Below the pieces are notes generated by a model. That model made no database searches and was not told the DNA's origin. It was given only the letters and a program-made list of their open reading frames with translations. A stretch of DNA of 64,000 bases from Shewanella amazonensis SB2B (GTDB taxonomy: Bacteria > Pseudomonadota > Gammaproteobacteria > Enterobacterales > Shewanellaceae): assembly GCF_000015245.1 (NCBI RefSeq), contig NC_008700.1, forward strand, positions 1,618,001-1,682,000. Reading direction: 5' to 3'. Shown here in pieces: positions 18,649-25,757 of the stretch (position 1 is its first letter; each line of letters starts with the position of its first letter). The translations under genes were made by a program, and so were the position numbers.

Positions 18649-18729
18649 GCCTAACGCCCGCCACAAACGCGAGCAACGTGTTGCGAGTCGAGCGCCCAAA
18701 GGGCGCGTTTTTGATGGCGCTTGTTAGGG
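18649..18729 (-). other. attC site 9
   Basis: Minus-strand site bounded by RYYYAAC-type and GTTAGGC boxes. The core is almost identical to attC 6, about 1.7 kb away. Confidence 0.92.
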
Positions 18730-19206
18730 GCTTGAAACATATTCACGCATACACTTTGTGAGACTTTCAGATACATTTCCATCATCCCAGCACGAGAAAA
18801 AATCACTTTGGTATATTTCGTTGAATGGCCTTATCGGCTTGCCTTTAGCTTCAGCCTCACATGCTGTTTCAAAGTAAACTCGATATATGACTGCCCTGGT
18901 TAAGAAGTTCATGGACACATCTGTTTCATCGATGATTTTTAGTACTTCTAGTTTAGTATCTTGACCCAAAGATTCGTATCGGTCATCTGTTTTGGTCGCT
19001 ACGACCAAGATATCTTGTTTAGCCGAGACTGGGTCGTCTTTTTTTGGTTTTTCCGGTCGCTTTTTCAGTGCATGTAGGTACGCAAATTCGCCCACTAGCT
19101 CGCATTGTTTCAGTGAGCCTTCTAAGTCATTAACTGGATTAGTTTTACAACTAACTAAGCTAAGTAAAAAAACAAGGATACTTAAATGTATCTTCAACGA
19201 GCGCAT
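18724..19206 (-). CDS. Cassette 9: putative lipoprotein
   Basis: 160 aa. An N-terminal lipoprotein signal (MRSLKIHLSILVFLLSLVSC, lipobox LVSC, Cys20) is followed by a soluble, Lys/Glu-rich domain. Family not recognised. The residue after Cys is Lys, so the LolCDE system encoded in this window could sort it to the outer membrane (inference). The stop overlaps attC 9. Confidence 0.65.
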   Translation of the reverse strand: MRSLKIHLSILVFLLSLVSCKTNPVNDLEGSLKQCELVGEFAYLHALKKRPEKPKKDDPVSAKQDILVVATKTDDRYESLGQDTKLEVLKIIDETDVSMNFLTRAVIYRVYFETACEAEAKGKPIRPFNEIYQSDFFSCWDDGNVSESLTKCMREYVSSP

Positions 19207-19214
19207 CCGTATGC

Positions 19215-19283
19215 CCCTAACGCTTTAAACAGCGGAAAACGCGAGCGTAGCGAGTGGTTTTCCGATGGTTTAACTTGTTATAC
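19215..19283 (-). other. attC site 8
   Basis: Minus strand: GTATAAC at the 5' end, GTTAGGG at the 3' end, arms GGAAAACCACTCGC and GCGTTTTCC. A short site of a different sequence family from attC 9-11. Confidence 0.85.
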
Positions 19284-19796
19284 ATATTTTTTAATTAACC
19301 CTTTGAATTGATCTTTTTCTTCTTCTGAAGTAAATGATTCAGGTGGCAGAATTAGTGCGAGTAGGTTATCTACGAATATGTATATGCTGCCTTCATATTC
19401 TTCTATCGCTTCAATAGCTTTCCATCTATAAAAGCAGTTACCAAGAGGATTTGTTTCCGTAATACCTTCAGCATTTACCTCAATTGTTTTTTCGCCAATC
19501 ATTAGCCCATTTTCGTTTGGAATACAGAGCATCTTGAATTTACGCACATTCAAATAGTAAGCGACTATAAAAATTAAAAATGGGGCGATAGCTATTGCTG
19601 CAGACTGCCAATGAAAGCTCTCAAAAGTGGTTGCTTTGACCTGAAAAATAAACATGAAACCAATAGCTAAAAAGAACCATAAAATCATATTTCTCAAAAA
19701 CCCGGTGCTTTTATTCTTTGATTTCCATAGCCTCTTTACCGCGTAGTTAGAGTATTTTAAGTAATCTTCTTTAGAAATATTTATAGTTTTAATCAT
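19278..19796 (-). CDS. Cassette 8: YcxB-like membrane protein
   Basis: 172 aa. Two membrane segments (about residues 36-55 and 65-86), then a soluble C-terminal domain with EGITETNPLGNCFYRWKAIEAIEEYEGSIYIFVDNLLALILPPESF. That block matches the YcxB-like family pattern (W-K-x-I-x-x-I-E, IYIFVD, LP-x-x-F). Family function is unknown. Stop overlaps attC 8. Confidence 0.72.
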   Translation of the reverse strand: MIKTINISKEDYLKYSNYAVKRLWKSKNKSTGFLRNMILWFFLAIGFMFIFQVKATTFESFHWQSAAIAIAPFLIFIVAYYLNVRKFKMLCIPNENGLMIGEKTIEVNAEGITETNPLGNCFYRWKAIEAIEEYEGSIYIFVDNLLALILPPESFTSEEEKDQFKGLIKKYV

Positions 19797-19817
19797 AAAT
19801 CTAAGCTACATCCCTAT

Positions 19818-19916
19818 ATGTAACGCTTTGCTAATGGGCAGCCGAAACGCAGTGTAGGCTGTCCCGTGGAGGCCACGCTGTTTGTGGCTGGAACGAAATT
19901 TAGCAACTTGTTATAT
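19818..19916 (-). other. attC site 7
   Basis: About 99 bp, longer than its neighbours. Minus-strand ends ATATAAC and GTTACAT, with an inner pair GCCACAAACAGCGTGGC. Less conserved, but in the expected position at the ORF stop. Confidence 0.75.
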
Positions 19917-20363
19917 TTCACTTAATAACCCATTGGCAGTGTAGTGCTTTTCAATTTCTAACAAATCACCAAAACTATAAAAAATTGAGTTCATAATTTG
20001 ATTTTCACAACTGTATCTAGCGCCAATGGTAAAAATTAATCCTTCAGCTTTCGCCGCGATAATATGACTTGAGTAGTCCTTTGTTGACTCTGACATGTTG
20101 GAAAGAAAATTGTGAGCGATGAACTGGCCATCTTTTTCAATAGTTAGCTCAATATCAGAAACACTACAATTATTGCTATCAACTTTAGGAACACTAAAAA
20201 GCAAATTGAACGAATGTGCTCGGTTTTCTTTAATCCCCATCTGAGCAACATGCACACCAAAACCTGTTAGTTCAGATAAAGGAATTTCTTTAACATCGGA
20301 ACTAGCACTACCCTGAAAAGGTATTATAAGAATTAAAATTAGTGCAGGCAGTCTACGCACCAT
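19911..20363 (-). CDS. Cassette 7: exported protein of unknown family
   Basis: About 150 aa. A Sec signal (VRRLPALILILIIPFQGSASS) is followed by a small soluble domain with Cys residues in the mature part. GGAGGA sits almost against the ATG at 20363, so the GTG one codon later (20360) may be the true start. An ORF extension further upstream enters attC 6. Stop overlaps attC 7. Confidence 0.62.
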   Translation of the reverse strand: MVRRLPALILILIIPFQGSASSDVKEIPLSELTGFGVHVAQMGIKENRAHSFNLLFSVPKVDSNNCSVSDIELTIEKDGQFIAHNFLSNMSESTKDYSSHIIAAKAEGLIFTIGARYSCENQIMNSIFYSFGDLLEIEKHYTANGLLSEI

Positions 20364-20374
20364 TCCTCCGTGAA

Positions 20375-20454
20375 ATATAACGCCCGCCACAAACGCGAGC
20401 AACGTGTTGCGAGTCGAGCGCCCAAAGGGCGCGTTTTGATGACGATTGTTAGCA
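20375..20454 (-). other. attC site 6
   Basis: Minus strand TGCTAAC...GTTATAT with inner arms matching attC 9 almost base for base. It ends 12 bp upstream of the next start. Confidence 0.9.
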
Positions 20455-20455
20455 C

Positions 20456-20986
20456 TTAGCCACCGATGTATGCAATTTGATATGTCTGGTCAAAGTTTTC
20501 AATTAACCTGTCCAGAGTTGCCAAGTTCATTTCATTGGGTTTAAAGCCCTTACCGTACTTAGCAACGTTATCTCTATGAAACTTTAGTTTGGAAAGATCC
20601 TTTTCCAAAAAACCAGCTGTAGCCAAAACATAATCGTTCCAGAGAAAAGGCGAATTACGTTGCTGCTCGTCGGGTAACAGCACAGCTGAAACAATTTCAA
20701 GAGCTTTACTACTTTCACCAGAAAAAGCGTACATTTGCAATAAATGCGATTTAAGCGATGTTTGGTTAGCATTGTTTTCAAGAATATATTTGTCTATCAG
20801 AATGGCAGCTTCGCTGTAGCATTTCTTATTCTCTAACACCCGCCAACCCTTACCGGGCGTTTGATCAAATTGCTCATACGTCAGTTTCAAATCATTAGTT
20901 ATTCCGTTTATCAGTAATGAGTTACATTCGGCTTTTACTTCTAATGCGGAAAAAATCAGTAGAGCGAAGATAATTGTTCGGCTCAT
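20456..20986 (-). CDS. Cassette 6: exported, possibly TPR-like protein
   Basis: 176 aa. Signal peptide (MSRTIIFALLIFSALEVKA|EC), then a helical domain with SEAAILIDKYILENN...LKSHLLQMYAFSGESSKALEIVSAVL, which resembles a tetratricopeptide-like pair. Family not recognised. The stop is 2 bp before attC 6. Confidence 0.65.
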   Translation of the reverse strand: MSRTIIFALLIFSALEVKAECNSLLINGITNDLKLTYEQFDQTPGKGWRVLENKKCYSEAAILIDKYILENNANQTSLKSHLLQMYAFSGESSKALEIVSAVLLPDEQQRNSPFLWNDYVLATAGFLEKDLSKLKFHRDNVAKYGKGFKPNEMNLATLDRLIENFDQTYQIAYIGG

Positions 20987-21002
20987 GCGTAAATCCTTTT
21001 AG

Positions 21003-21087
21003 TGCTAACGCAAAGCACACGGGGGACGACCGCGTAGCGGTTGGCATCCCAGCGGCCGCAGGCCGCGAGTGCTGCGCCTTGTTAGCT
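21003..21087 (-). other. attC site 5
   Basis: Minus strand AGCTAAC...GTTAGCA with arms CGCAGCACTCGCGGCC and a central stem. It follows the two-gene cassette. Confidence 0.88.
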
Positions 21088-21849
21088 TCAATTGAACTCG
21101 TACTCTTTGTCACCTAGAGTGATAATAGTCTTTATCCCTCGATTCATAAGTTCGAAGCCAAGATGAGTCGGCTTTTGAGCCCCTGATGGCATATAAGAAA
21201 CAAATACATCGACATTTTGGTAAAAGCAAAGCTTGACCAAAAAAATGCCAAAATTATCAGGTTTAGTAAATTGGTAATAAAAAACTTCGAGATTGTCTCC
21301 ATATTTCGGTTCGTCGGCCAGCTCAACTCGTACCTTTTCTTTTATAAAAGCCTTGAATGCCTTTGGGTTTTGCTCATTTGTATGAAGAAACCCTAGATAG
21401 GGCTTCAGCACACCGTAGAATTTCTGTTTGAAATGGTGATGGTAAATTCCATATGCGATGTGGCTGAAACAGTTAATTAATCTTTCATAGTCGGGAGTAC
21501 CCCAAAGAATTTCGATGAATTTGTTTTCATCCCCTATTCTCACAAGCTCTTTTCGGAGAAACACTTTTTCCAATAACTTGTATGATGTTCTTCTTAATGC
21601 TCTTTGGATCTTCCCGCTGTAATGCTGATAGCCGATTGAGTTATTGCCAATTATTCCGGCGATGCTAACCATCAAGAATTCATCGTCATGTGATTTTTTT
21701 CCATTGTGCTCATCGCATGAAGGAACAGTAATTAAGTTAACCCTTAAGTTTTTCTTGGCGTCTTTAAATTCCGGGAATAAGCACTTTGGTGGAACATGCT
21801 CAGCAGATGTGGCTGATTTTTCACACATATAGCATTGTTCTTTTTGCAT
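21088..21849 (-). CDS. Cassette 5b: HNH-like zinc protein
   Basis: 253 aa. The N-terminus has the HNH-type metal pattern CxxC (C6, C9), E17-H18-V-P-P, and C45-D-E-H48-N49 followed by KSHDDEF. This is the layout of HNH proteins with a Cys/His zinc knuckle. The remaining roughly 190 residues are unassigned. AGGGAG precedes the ATG. It is second in a cassette, 23 bp after the upstream ORF. A nuclease role is inferred from the motif; DNA or RNA specificity is unknown. Confidence 0.7.
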   Translation of the reverse strand: MQKEQCYMCEKSATSAEHVPPKCLFPEFKDAKKNLRVNLITVPSCDEHNGKKSHDDEFLMVSIAGIIGNNSIGYQHYSGKIQRALRRTSYKLLEKVFLRKELVRIGDENKFIEILWGTPDYERLINCFSHIAYGIYHHHFKQKFYGVLKPYLGFLHTNEQNPKAFKAFIKEKVRVELADEPKYGDNLEVFYYQFTKPDNFGIFLVKLCFYQNVDVFVSYMPSGAQKPTHLGFELMNRGIKTIITLGDKEYEFN

Positions 21850-21872
21850 GCCGCCACTCCCTACGAAACAAG

Positions 21873-22202
21873 CTAAAGCCTGTAACCGGTGTATTGGACT
21901 TGCCCTATTTTCTGAACATTAAAAAATAGGTAACTTTTTTCTGTGTACTCGGAAATTTCAACGTTCAAGAAATCTTCTTTAGCTTTATTTAAAGAGTCCT
22001 CAATGTAGTGTCTAGTTGCATTCACATCAGGCGCTCTCTCGTCTTGACGTATATCGTAGCTATAGACATCGTTACCCGTAGAAATTTGTAGATCCACAAT
22101 ATCAATCGGAGATCCATCATATGTGCTTTTAACTGTTTTAACTTGCACACTGAATCCCGTGATTGCACTTCCATTTACTTTGAGTTGCTTCTTTCTTGGC
22201 AT
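21873..22202 (-). CDS. Cassette 5a: small protein upstream of the HNH-like gene
   Basis: 109 aa, soluble, no signal peptide, no recognised family. Basic N-terminus (MPRKKQLKVNG) and beta-strand-rich pattern. A very good AGGAGG site lies 6 bp before the ATG. No attC separates it from the HNH-like gene (23-bp gap), so both move as one unit. It could be an antitoxin/immunity partner or a targeting subunit; neither is shown. Confidence 0.65.
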   Translation of the reverse strand: MPRKKQLKVNGSAITGFSVQVKTVKSTYDGSPIDIVDLQISTGNDVYSYDIRQDERAPDVNATRHYIEDSLNKAKEDFLNVEISEYTEKSYLFFNVQKIGQVQYTGYRL

Positions 22203-22217
22203 ATAGCCTCCTTTTTT

Positions 22218-22273
22218 AGCTAACGCTTCAATCAGCCGACGCGTTAGCGGTCGGCTGCATTGACTTGTTAGCT
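22218..22273 (-). other. attC site 4 (short)
   Basis: 56 bp. Minus strand AGCTAAC...GTTAGCT with inner arms CAGCCGAC and GTCGGCTG: a compact, well-paired site. Its sequence also encodes the C-terminus of the beta-lactamase-fold protein. Confidence 0.93.
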
Positions 22274-23382
22274 TTCTCAGTCAGAAGGCTATTCATCAAT
22301 TTCCTTCCAAGGAGCACAAATTCTCTGCCTCCACTAGATGTCAAAAGCACAATGCCAACTTTTGAGCTTGGTGAAAAAATATACTCACTGCCAAAGCCAT
22401 CAAGATCTCCACCGTGCCACAGCACGGTTTCAGGATATAAACCTAACTCAGCCGTTGCCTCGAACATGCCAAAGCCATAGCTTAACCCTGGATAAAGTCC
22501 CGTTGCATAACTTGTTTGTGTTGAAACTAAAGGAGAAGCCTGTCTGTTTTTAAAGAAAACTTGGTACGCTGAAATTTGCTGCTCCATTAATTTCAAAAGA
22601 GCGTGATTAGATGCATACAAACCACCGTGCGGCGTAAGCAGGCCCATTTCCCAAGGCTTCGTTTTTATTAACCGGTTATCTTTCCTGTAGGGCGTAACAA
22701 CAACGGAAGATCTATCAGCTTGTAACTGACTGTAGACTTCGGTGATACCAAGTCGTTTACGCAAATATTCATTAATAAGGGTTTCATATGTTTTCCCTGT
22801 TTTCTTGCTAAGAATGTACCCAATAAGTGCATAATTAAAATTCGAATACGAAAACTTGCTACCGGGTTCAAAATCTAAAATGGTTGATTTAAGCGCGATC
22901 AGCAGTTGAGCTTCGCTGTATCCTCCCTCCATAGGATCACCATCTATACGTGTGACATTTTTTGGGTAGTTTGGAAGACCTGAGCGATGACTTAGCAAGG
23001 TATCAATGGTTATTTTCTGTAGTGTATTTTTGTCTATAGAAGAGAACAAATCAGGAAGTAAAGTATCCAGATTATCATCCAGTTTTAGTATTCCGTCTTC
23101 CACTGCGGCGAGTGTAATTAAACTGGTAATCACCTTCGTTTGAGAACCTATCTGAAATAAGCTATCAGTTGTAACTGGCTTTATATTCTCTCTGCTGTAT
23201 GTCCCGTAAGCTTTTTCAAACTGTATATCACCGTTCTCTATTACCCCTACAGTGACAGCTGGTATATCATTGTTTTTCATAAACAATGTGATTTCGTTTT
23301 CTAAAAACGCATAACGTTCTTCGGCATTCACAGTGCAAGAAAGAAAGTAGATAATTAATAAGGTTAATTTGAGTAGTTTCAC
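22228..23382 (-). CDS. Cassette 4: class-C beta-lactamase-fold serine hydrolase
   Basis: 384 aa. Signal peptide (MKLLKLTLLIIYFLSCTVNA), SxxK at S80-Q-T-K83, YSN at 179-181 and HGG at 323-325 (WHGGDLDGFGSEY) give the full catalytic set of the Beta-lactamase/EstB/DD-peptidase family (PF00144). Length and the SGLPNYP motif point to the esterase/peptidase side rather than a true AmpC, so resistance should not be assumed. GTG start with AAGGA upstream. The last 15 residues (KANKSMQPTANASAD) are encoded by attC 4. Confidence 0.85.
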   Translation of the reverse strand: MKLLKLTLLIIYFLSCTVNAEERYAFLENEITLFMKNNDIPAVTVGVIENGDIQFEKAYGTYSRENIKPVTTDSLFQIGSQTKVITSLITLAAVEDGILKLDDNLDTLLPDLFSSIDKNTLQKITIDTLLSHRSGLPNYPKNVTRIDGDPMEGGYSEAQLLIALKSTILDFEPGSKFSYSNFNYALIGYILSKKTGKTYETLINEYLRKRLGITEVYSQLQADRSSVVVTPYRKDNRLIKTKPWEMGLLTPHGGLYASNHALLKLMEQQISAYQVFFKNRQASPLVSTQTSYATGLYPGLSYGFGMFEATAELGLYPETVLWHGGDLDGFGSEYIFSPSSKVGIVLLTSSGGREFVLLGRKLMNSLLTEKANKSMQPTANASAD

Positions 23383-23407
23383 GTTCCATCCTTGAAATTA
23401 AATTGAA

Positions 23408-23507
23408 AGCTAACGCCCCAAGCAGGGGCAAGTACATGCAGGCTAAAATACGGAACGAAGTGACGGGAGCCTGCATGTAATTGTCCCGCTGACTTGGTTT
23501 GTTAGGT
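23408..23507 (-). other. attC site 3
   Basis: About 100 bp. Minus strand ACCTAAC at the 5' end, GTTAGCT at the 3' end; long arms include CATGCAGGCTCCCG against GCCTGCATG. Good structure potential. Confidence 0.85.
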
Positions 23508-23514
23508 GGCCTTG

Positions 23515-23769
23515 CTACTGAAGCATCCGTCCTAATCTATAAACTAACGCAAAAAATAAACCAGTAAACAAAGAAAATTGAACAGCCAAGTATACGTTTG
23601 AAAATGAAGCAAATGCTTCCTCCAAGCCAAGCGCAATTACAATGAACAAAGCTGCACCATTGAAAACAACAGCTAAACAAACCAGCCATAACATTACCAC
23701 AAATGGAATCGAGTCTTTGATCGCAGGCTTTCTAGTCACTGAGCATGTGAATTTAAATGCGGATTTCAC
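23515..23769 (-). CDS. Cassette 3: two-helix membrane protein
   Basis: 84 aa. Hydrophobic segments at about residues 24-47 and 58-77. GTG start 6 bp after attC 2; no clear ribosome site, so translation may rely on readthrough or on the array promoter. Family not recognised. Confidence 0.55.
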   Translation of the reverse strand: MKSAFKFTCSVTRKPAIKDSIPFVVMLWLVCLAVVFNGAALFIVIALGLEEAFASFSNVYLAVQFSLFTGLFFALVYRLGRMLQ

Positions 23770-23774
23770 GGGGC

Positions 23775-23846
23775 ACCTAACGCCCGCATTTGCGGCTGGT
23801 TTGGAGCGCAGCGGAAAACCAGTCCGACAACATGCGCTTGTTAAGA
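23775..23846 (-). other. attC site 2
   Basis: 72 bp. Minus strand TCTTAAC...GTTAGGT. The inner region is identical to attC 1 except for one base. Confidence 0.93.
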
Positions 23847-24863
23847 GGCATTGGCACGCTCTGCTTCGTCTAATTTCTTTAAGGCAAAATCACCCCTTTC
23901 AGATACAGCTTGTGAGCTATCTAAAGCAAAGCGTTCGGCAAACTCTTTGGCTTTTACACCCAGATTTCCCAGCTCTCGTATTAGAATCTCTGCTGAAACA
24001 CGCCTAACGATGGATGAGCGATCTTCTGATGACCTTTTTAGTAAGTCTATTAGTGGAGTTTCAATTTCTAACTTCCGCTCACCAACGATAGGCTTTAGCC
24101 TGCCTTCACAGTACCTTATATCAGTCCACACCCATTTTCGGCCTTCTATCCAGATAACCCGCCCCTCAAATAAGCTGCGGTATGCCTTGGCCCGGACCGA
24201 AGGCTGAATAGCGGATTTTGCTATTTCTTCAATTTGCCCATCAAGTATTGGAGTGCGGCCAAGCTGAGAAAAGAGTGATGGCATAGGCCCTGAAGCAGAA
24301 AAAATTAATTTTGATCGAAGGGACTTTGCTATCTCTTTCTCACAGAGAATTTTTAGAAGAACCTCTTTATCTGCATCTTCAATCCTACCCCACGAATTCC
24401 AATTGGAAAGTGCTACACATAATGCGTCAACTACACATTCAGGAACTGTAGATTTTGCTATCTCAGGGAGCTTTTCCCTTGCGGCTTTACGGACTTGAGG
24501 CACCCAATCATTGAGCCTACGAACTGCAAGAGAAAAAAAGAAAGTATTTGGTGCAGCACCAGACAGGGCGCGCAGTGCTTTTTCGCGTTTGTAACCATCC
24601 CAGCTAATAAGGTCAAGCCAAGTTACTAATTCCTTGGGTTTTGACCATACCTTCCACTTAGGGGAATTGGATTCCCGTAGGGCTGTAGAGAATTCTGAAC
24701 GAATAAATCGTTCCCAGTAATCAAAACTCGAAAGAGGCAACTGAGAAGTAACTTCAATTAGTTCAGACATATCAGCTACGACTTTGCCACCCGAGTTTAT
24801 CGAGCTAGCAAAAGTTCTCACTGCTGAAATAATCTTATCTTCCATAATCTGTGACTGTTGCAC
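23841..24863 (-). CDS. Cassette 2: HEAT-like repeat protein
   Basis: 340 aa, soluble, no signal. Several repeated helical pairs of HEAT type, for example RRLNDWVPQVRKAAREKLPEIAK and EDRSSIVRRVSAEILIRELGNLG. The start is GTG at 24863, or ATG at 24845 (residue 7). The stop overlaps attC 2. Alpha-solenoids act as scaffolds or sensors; the partner is unknown. Its neighbour (cassette 1) is also HEAT-like. Confidence 0.68.
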   Translation of the reverse strand: MQQSQIMEDKIISAVRTFASSINSGGKVVADMSELIEVTSQLPLSSFDYWERFIRSEFSTALRESNSPKWKVWSKPKELVTWLDLISWDGYKREKALRALSGAAPNTFFFSLAVRRLNDWVPQVRKAAREKLPEIAKSTVPECVVDALCVALSNWNSWGRIEDADKEVLLKILCEKEIAKSLRSKLIFSASGPMPSLFSQLGRTPILDGQIEEIAKSAIQPSVRAKAYRSLFEGRVIWIEGRKWVWTDIRYCEGRLKPIVGERKLEIETPLIDLLKRSSEDRSSIVRRVSAEILIRELGNLGVKAKEFAERFALDSSQAVSERGDFALKKLDEAERANAS

Positions 24864-24878
24864 TTACTATCTCTTGCC

Positions 24879-24950
24879 TCTTAACGCCCGCATTTGCGGC
24901 TGGTTTGGAGCGCAGCGGAAAACCAGTCCGACAACATGTGCTTGTTAGGG
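24879..24950 (-). other. attC site 1 (nearest to attI)
   Basis: 72 bp. Minus strand CCCTAAC...GTTAAGA. Almost identical to attC 2 about 1.1 kb away. Confidence 0.93.
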
Positions 24951-25427
24951 CTGACCTTTGCCATTGTAAACCTCCTTGTATTCAGGGTGCTTGGCTTTTT
25001 GGGAGAGAGTTAAAACTGTGCGTAAAGCATTTGCAAGCACCCACTTTAAATTCAAGTCTTGCTCTTTATAAAACTCAGACAATAAAGACTCGGACGCAAC
25101 CTCATTAGCATCTTTTTCCGTGAGAGCACGAATTATACCCTCTCTAATTCTTGGGTGATGCTCAATAGTTAGGTGCTTTACCAAAGTTGGATAGGCTCCA
25201 GCATAGCTGCCATTAAACTTACGTAAAAACTCATGGCGATTATTATTGTTGACGAAGTCCCATACTGATTCAATTGCATAACCAATTAATGACAGTTCTT
25301 CTAATAAGCTTCGCTCATCCTCTGCCAGAACAGCTTCTCTCTCTTTTAACTCCAGAGCTCTACGCTTTTGCATCTCCTGATAATCGGGATCAGCTTCGAG
25401 CTTTTTTATTAAATCACTAGCTTTCAT
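24945..25427 (-). CDS. Cassette 1: HEAT-like protein with charged N-terminus
   Basis: 160 aa. Residues 5-45 are charged and helical (probable coiled coil). Then two or more HEAT-like helices: HHPRIREGIIRALTEKDANEVASESLL and DLNLKWVLANALRTVL. First cassette, so best placed for transcription from an attI-side promoter. Stop overlaps attC 1. Family not recognised. Confidence 0.68.
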   Translation of the reverse strand: MKASDLIKKLEADPDYQEMQKRRALELKEREAVLAEDERSLLEELSLIGYAIESVWDFVNNNNRHEFLRKFNGSYAGAYPTLVKHLTIEHHPRIREGIIRALTEKDANEVASESLLSEFYKEQDLNLKWVLANALRTVLTLSQKAKHPEYKEVYNGKGQP

Positions 25428-25443
25428 TCATAAGTACCAAGAG

Positions 25444-25573
25444 CCCTAACTTTGTATAGTGAGACGGCTCGTTTATCACCTCAGACCAGTGAAAAGCGTG
25501 CCGGTTTATGTTCAATAGAATTAACTATTTAGATGATCTTGTCCATATAAGTTGCCAGCGCAAAGCGTGCCGG
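25444..25573 (-). other. attI region with direct repeats
   Basis: The recombination core GTTAGGG (minus; 25444-25450) lies just upstream of cassette 1. A near-perfect 19-bp direct repeat ending AAAGCGTGCCGG occurs at 25486-25504 and 25555-25573 (17 of 19 positions). In class 1 integrons, accessory direct repeats next to the core bind IntI; the same use here is inferred. The span 25428-25757 holds no gene. A cassette promoter was not identified with confidence. Confidence 0.7.
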
Positions 25574-25721
25574 CACACTTTGTTTGTGTTTTCGGCCTGT
25601 TATTCAAACTTAGTAAATTTTTAAGTTATTAATTTTTATAATAAATAGTGTTTTTAGGCTGGGTGATTCGTGCCAATCAATTGAGATAACCGTGCTTGCA
25701 TTTTGAAAAACACCATTAATA

Positions 25722-25737
25722 CTGTTTTTATATACAG
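25722..25737 (+). promoter_or_regulatory. LexA-type SOS box upstream of intI
   Basis: CTGTTTTTATATACAG is a perfect CTGT-N8-ACAG palindrome, 20 bp before the intI ATG. LexA control of integron integrases is established in class 1 and Vibrio integrons. Confidence 0.9.
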
Positions 25738-25757
25738 TTGTTTTTTTGAGGTGTTTG

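Noticed and set aside
25574..25720. Cassette promoter (Pc) in the attI region
   Set aside because: AT-rich, with several weak -10-like hexamers on the minus strand, but no -35/-10 pair stood out enough to call.
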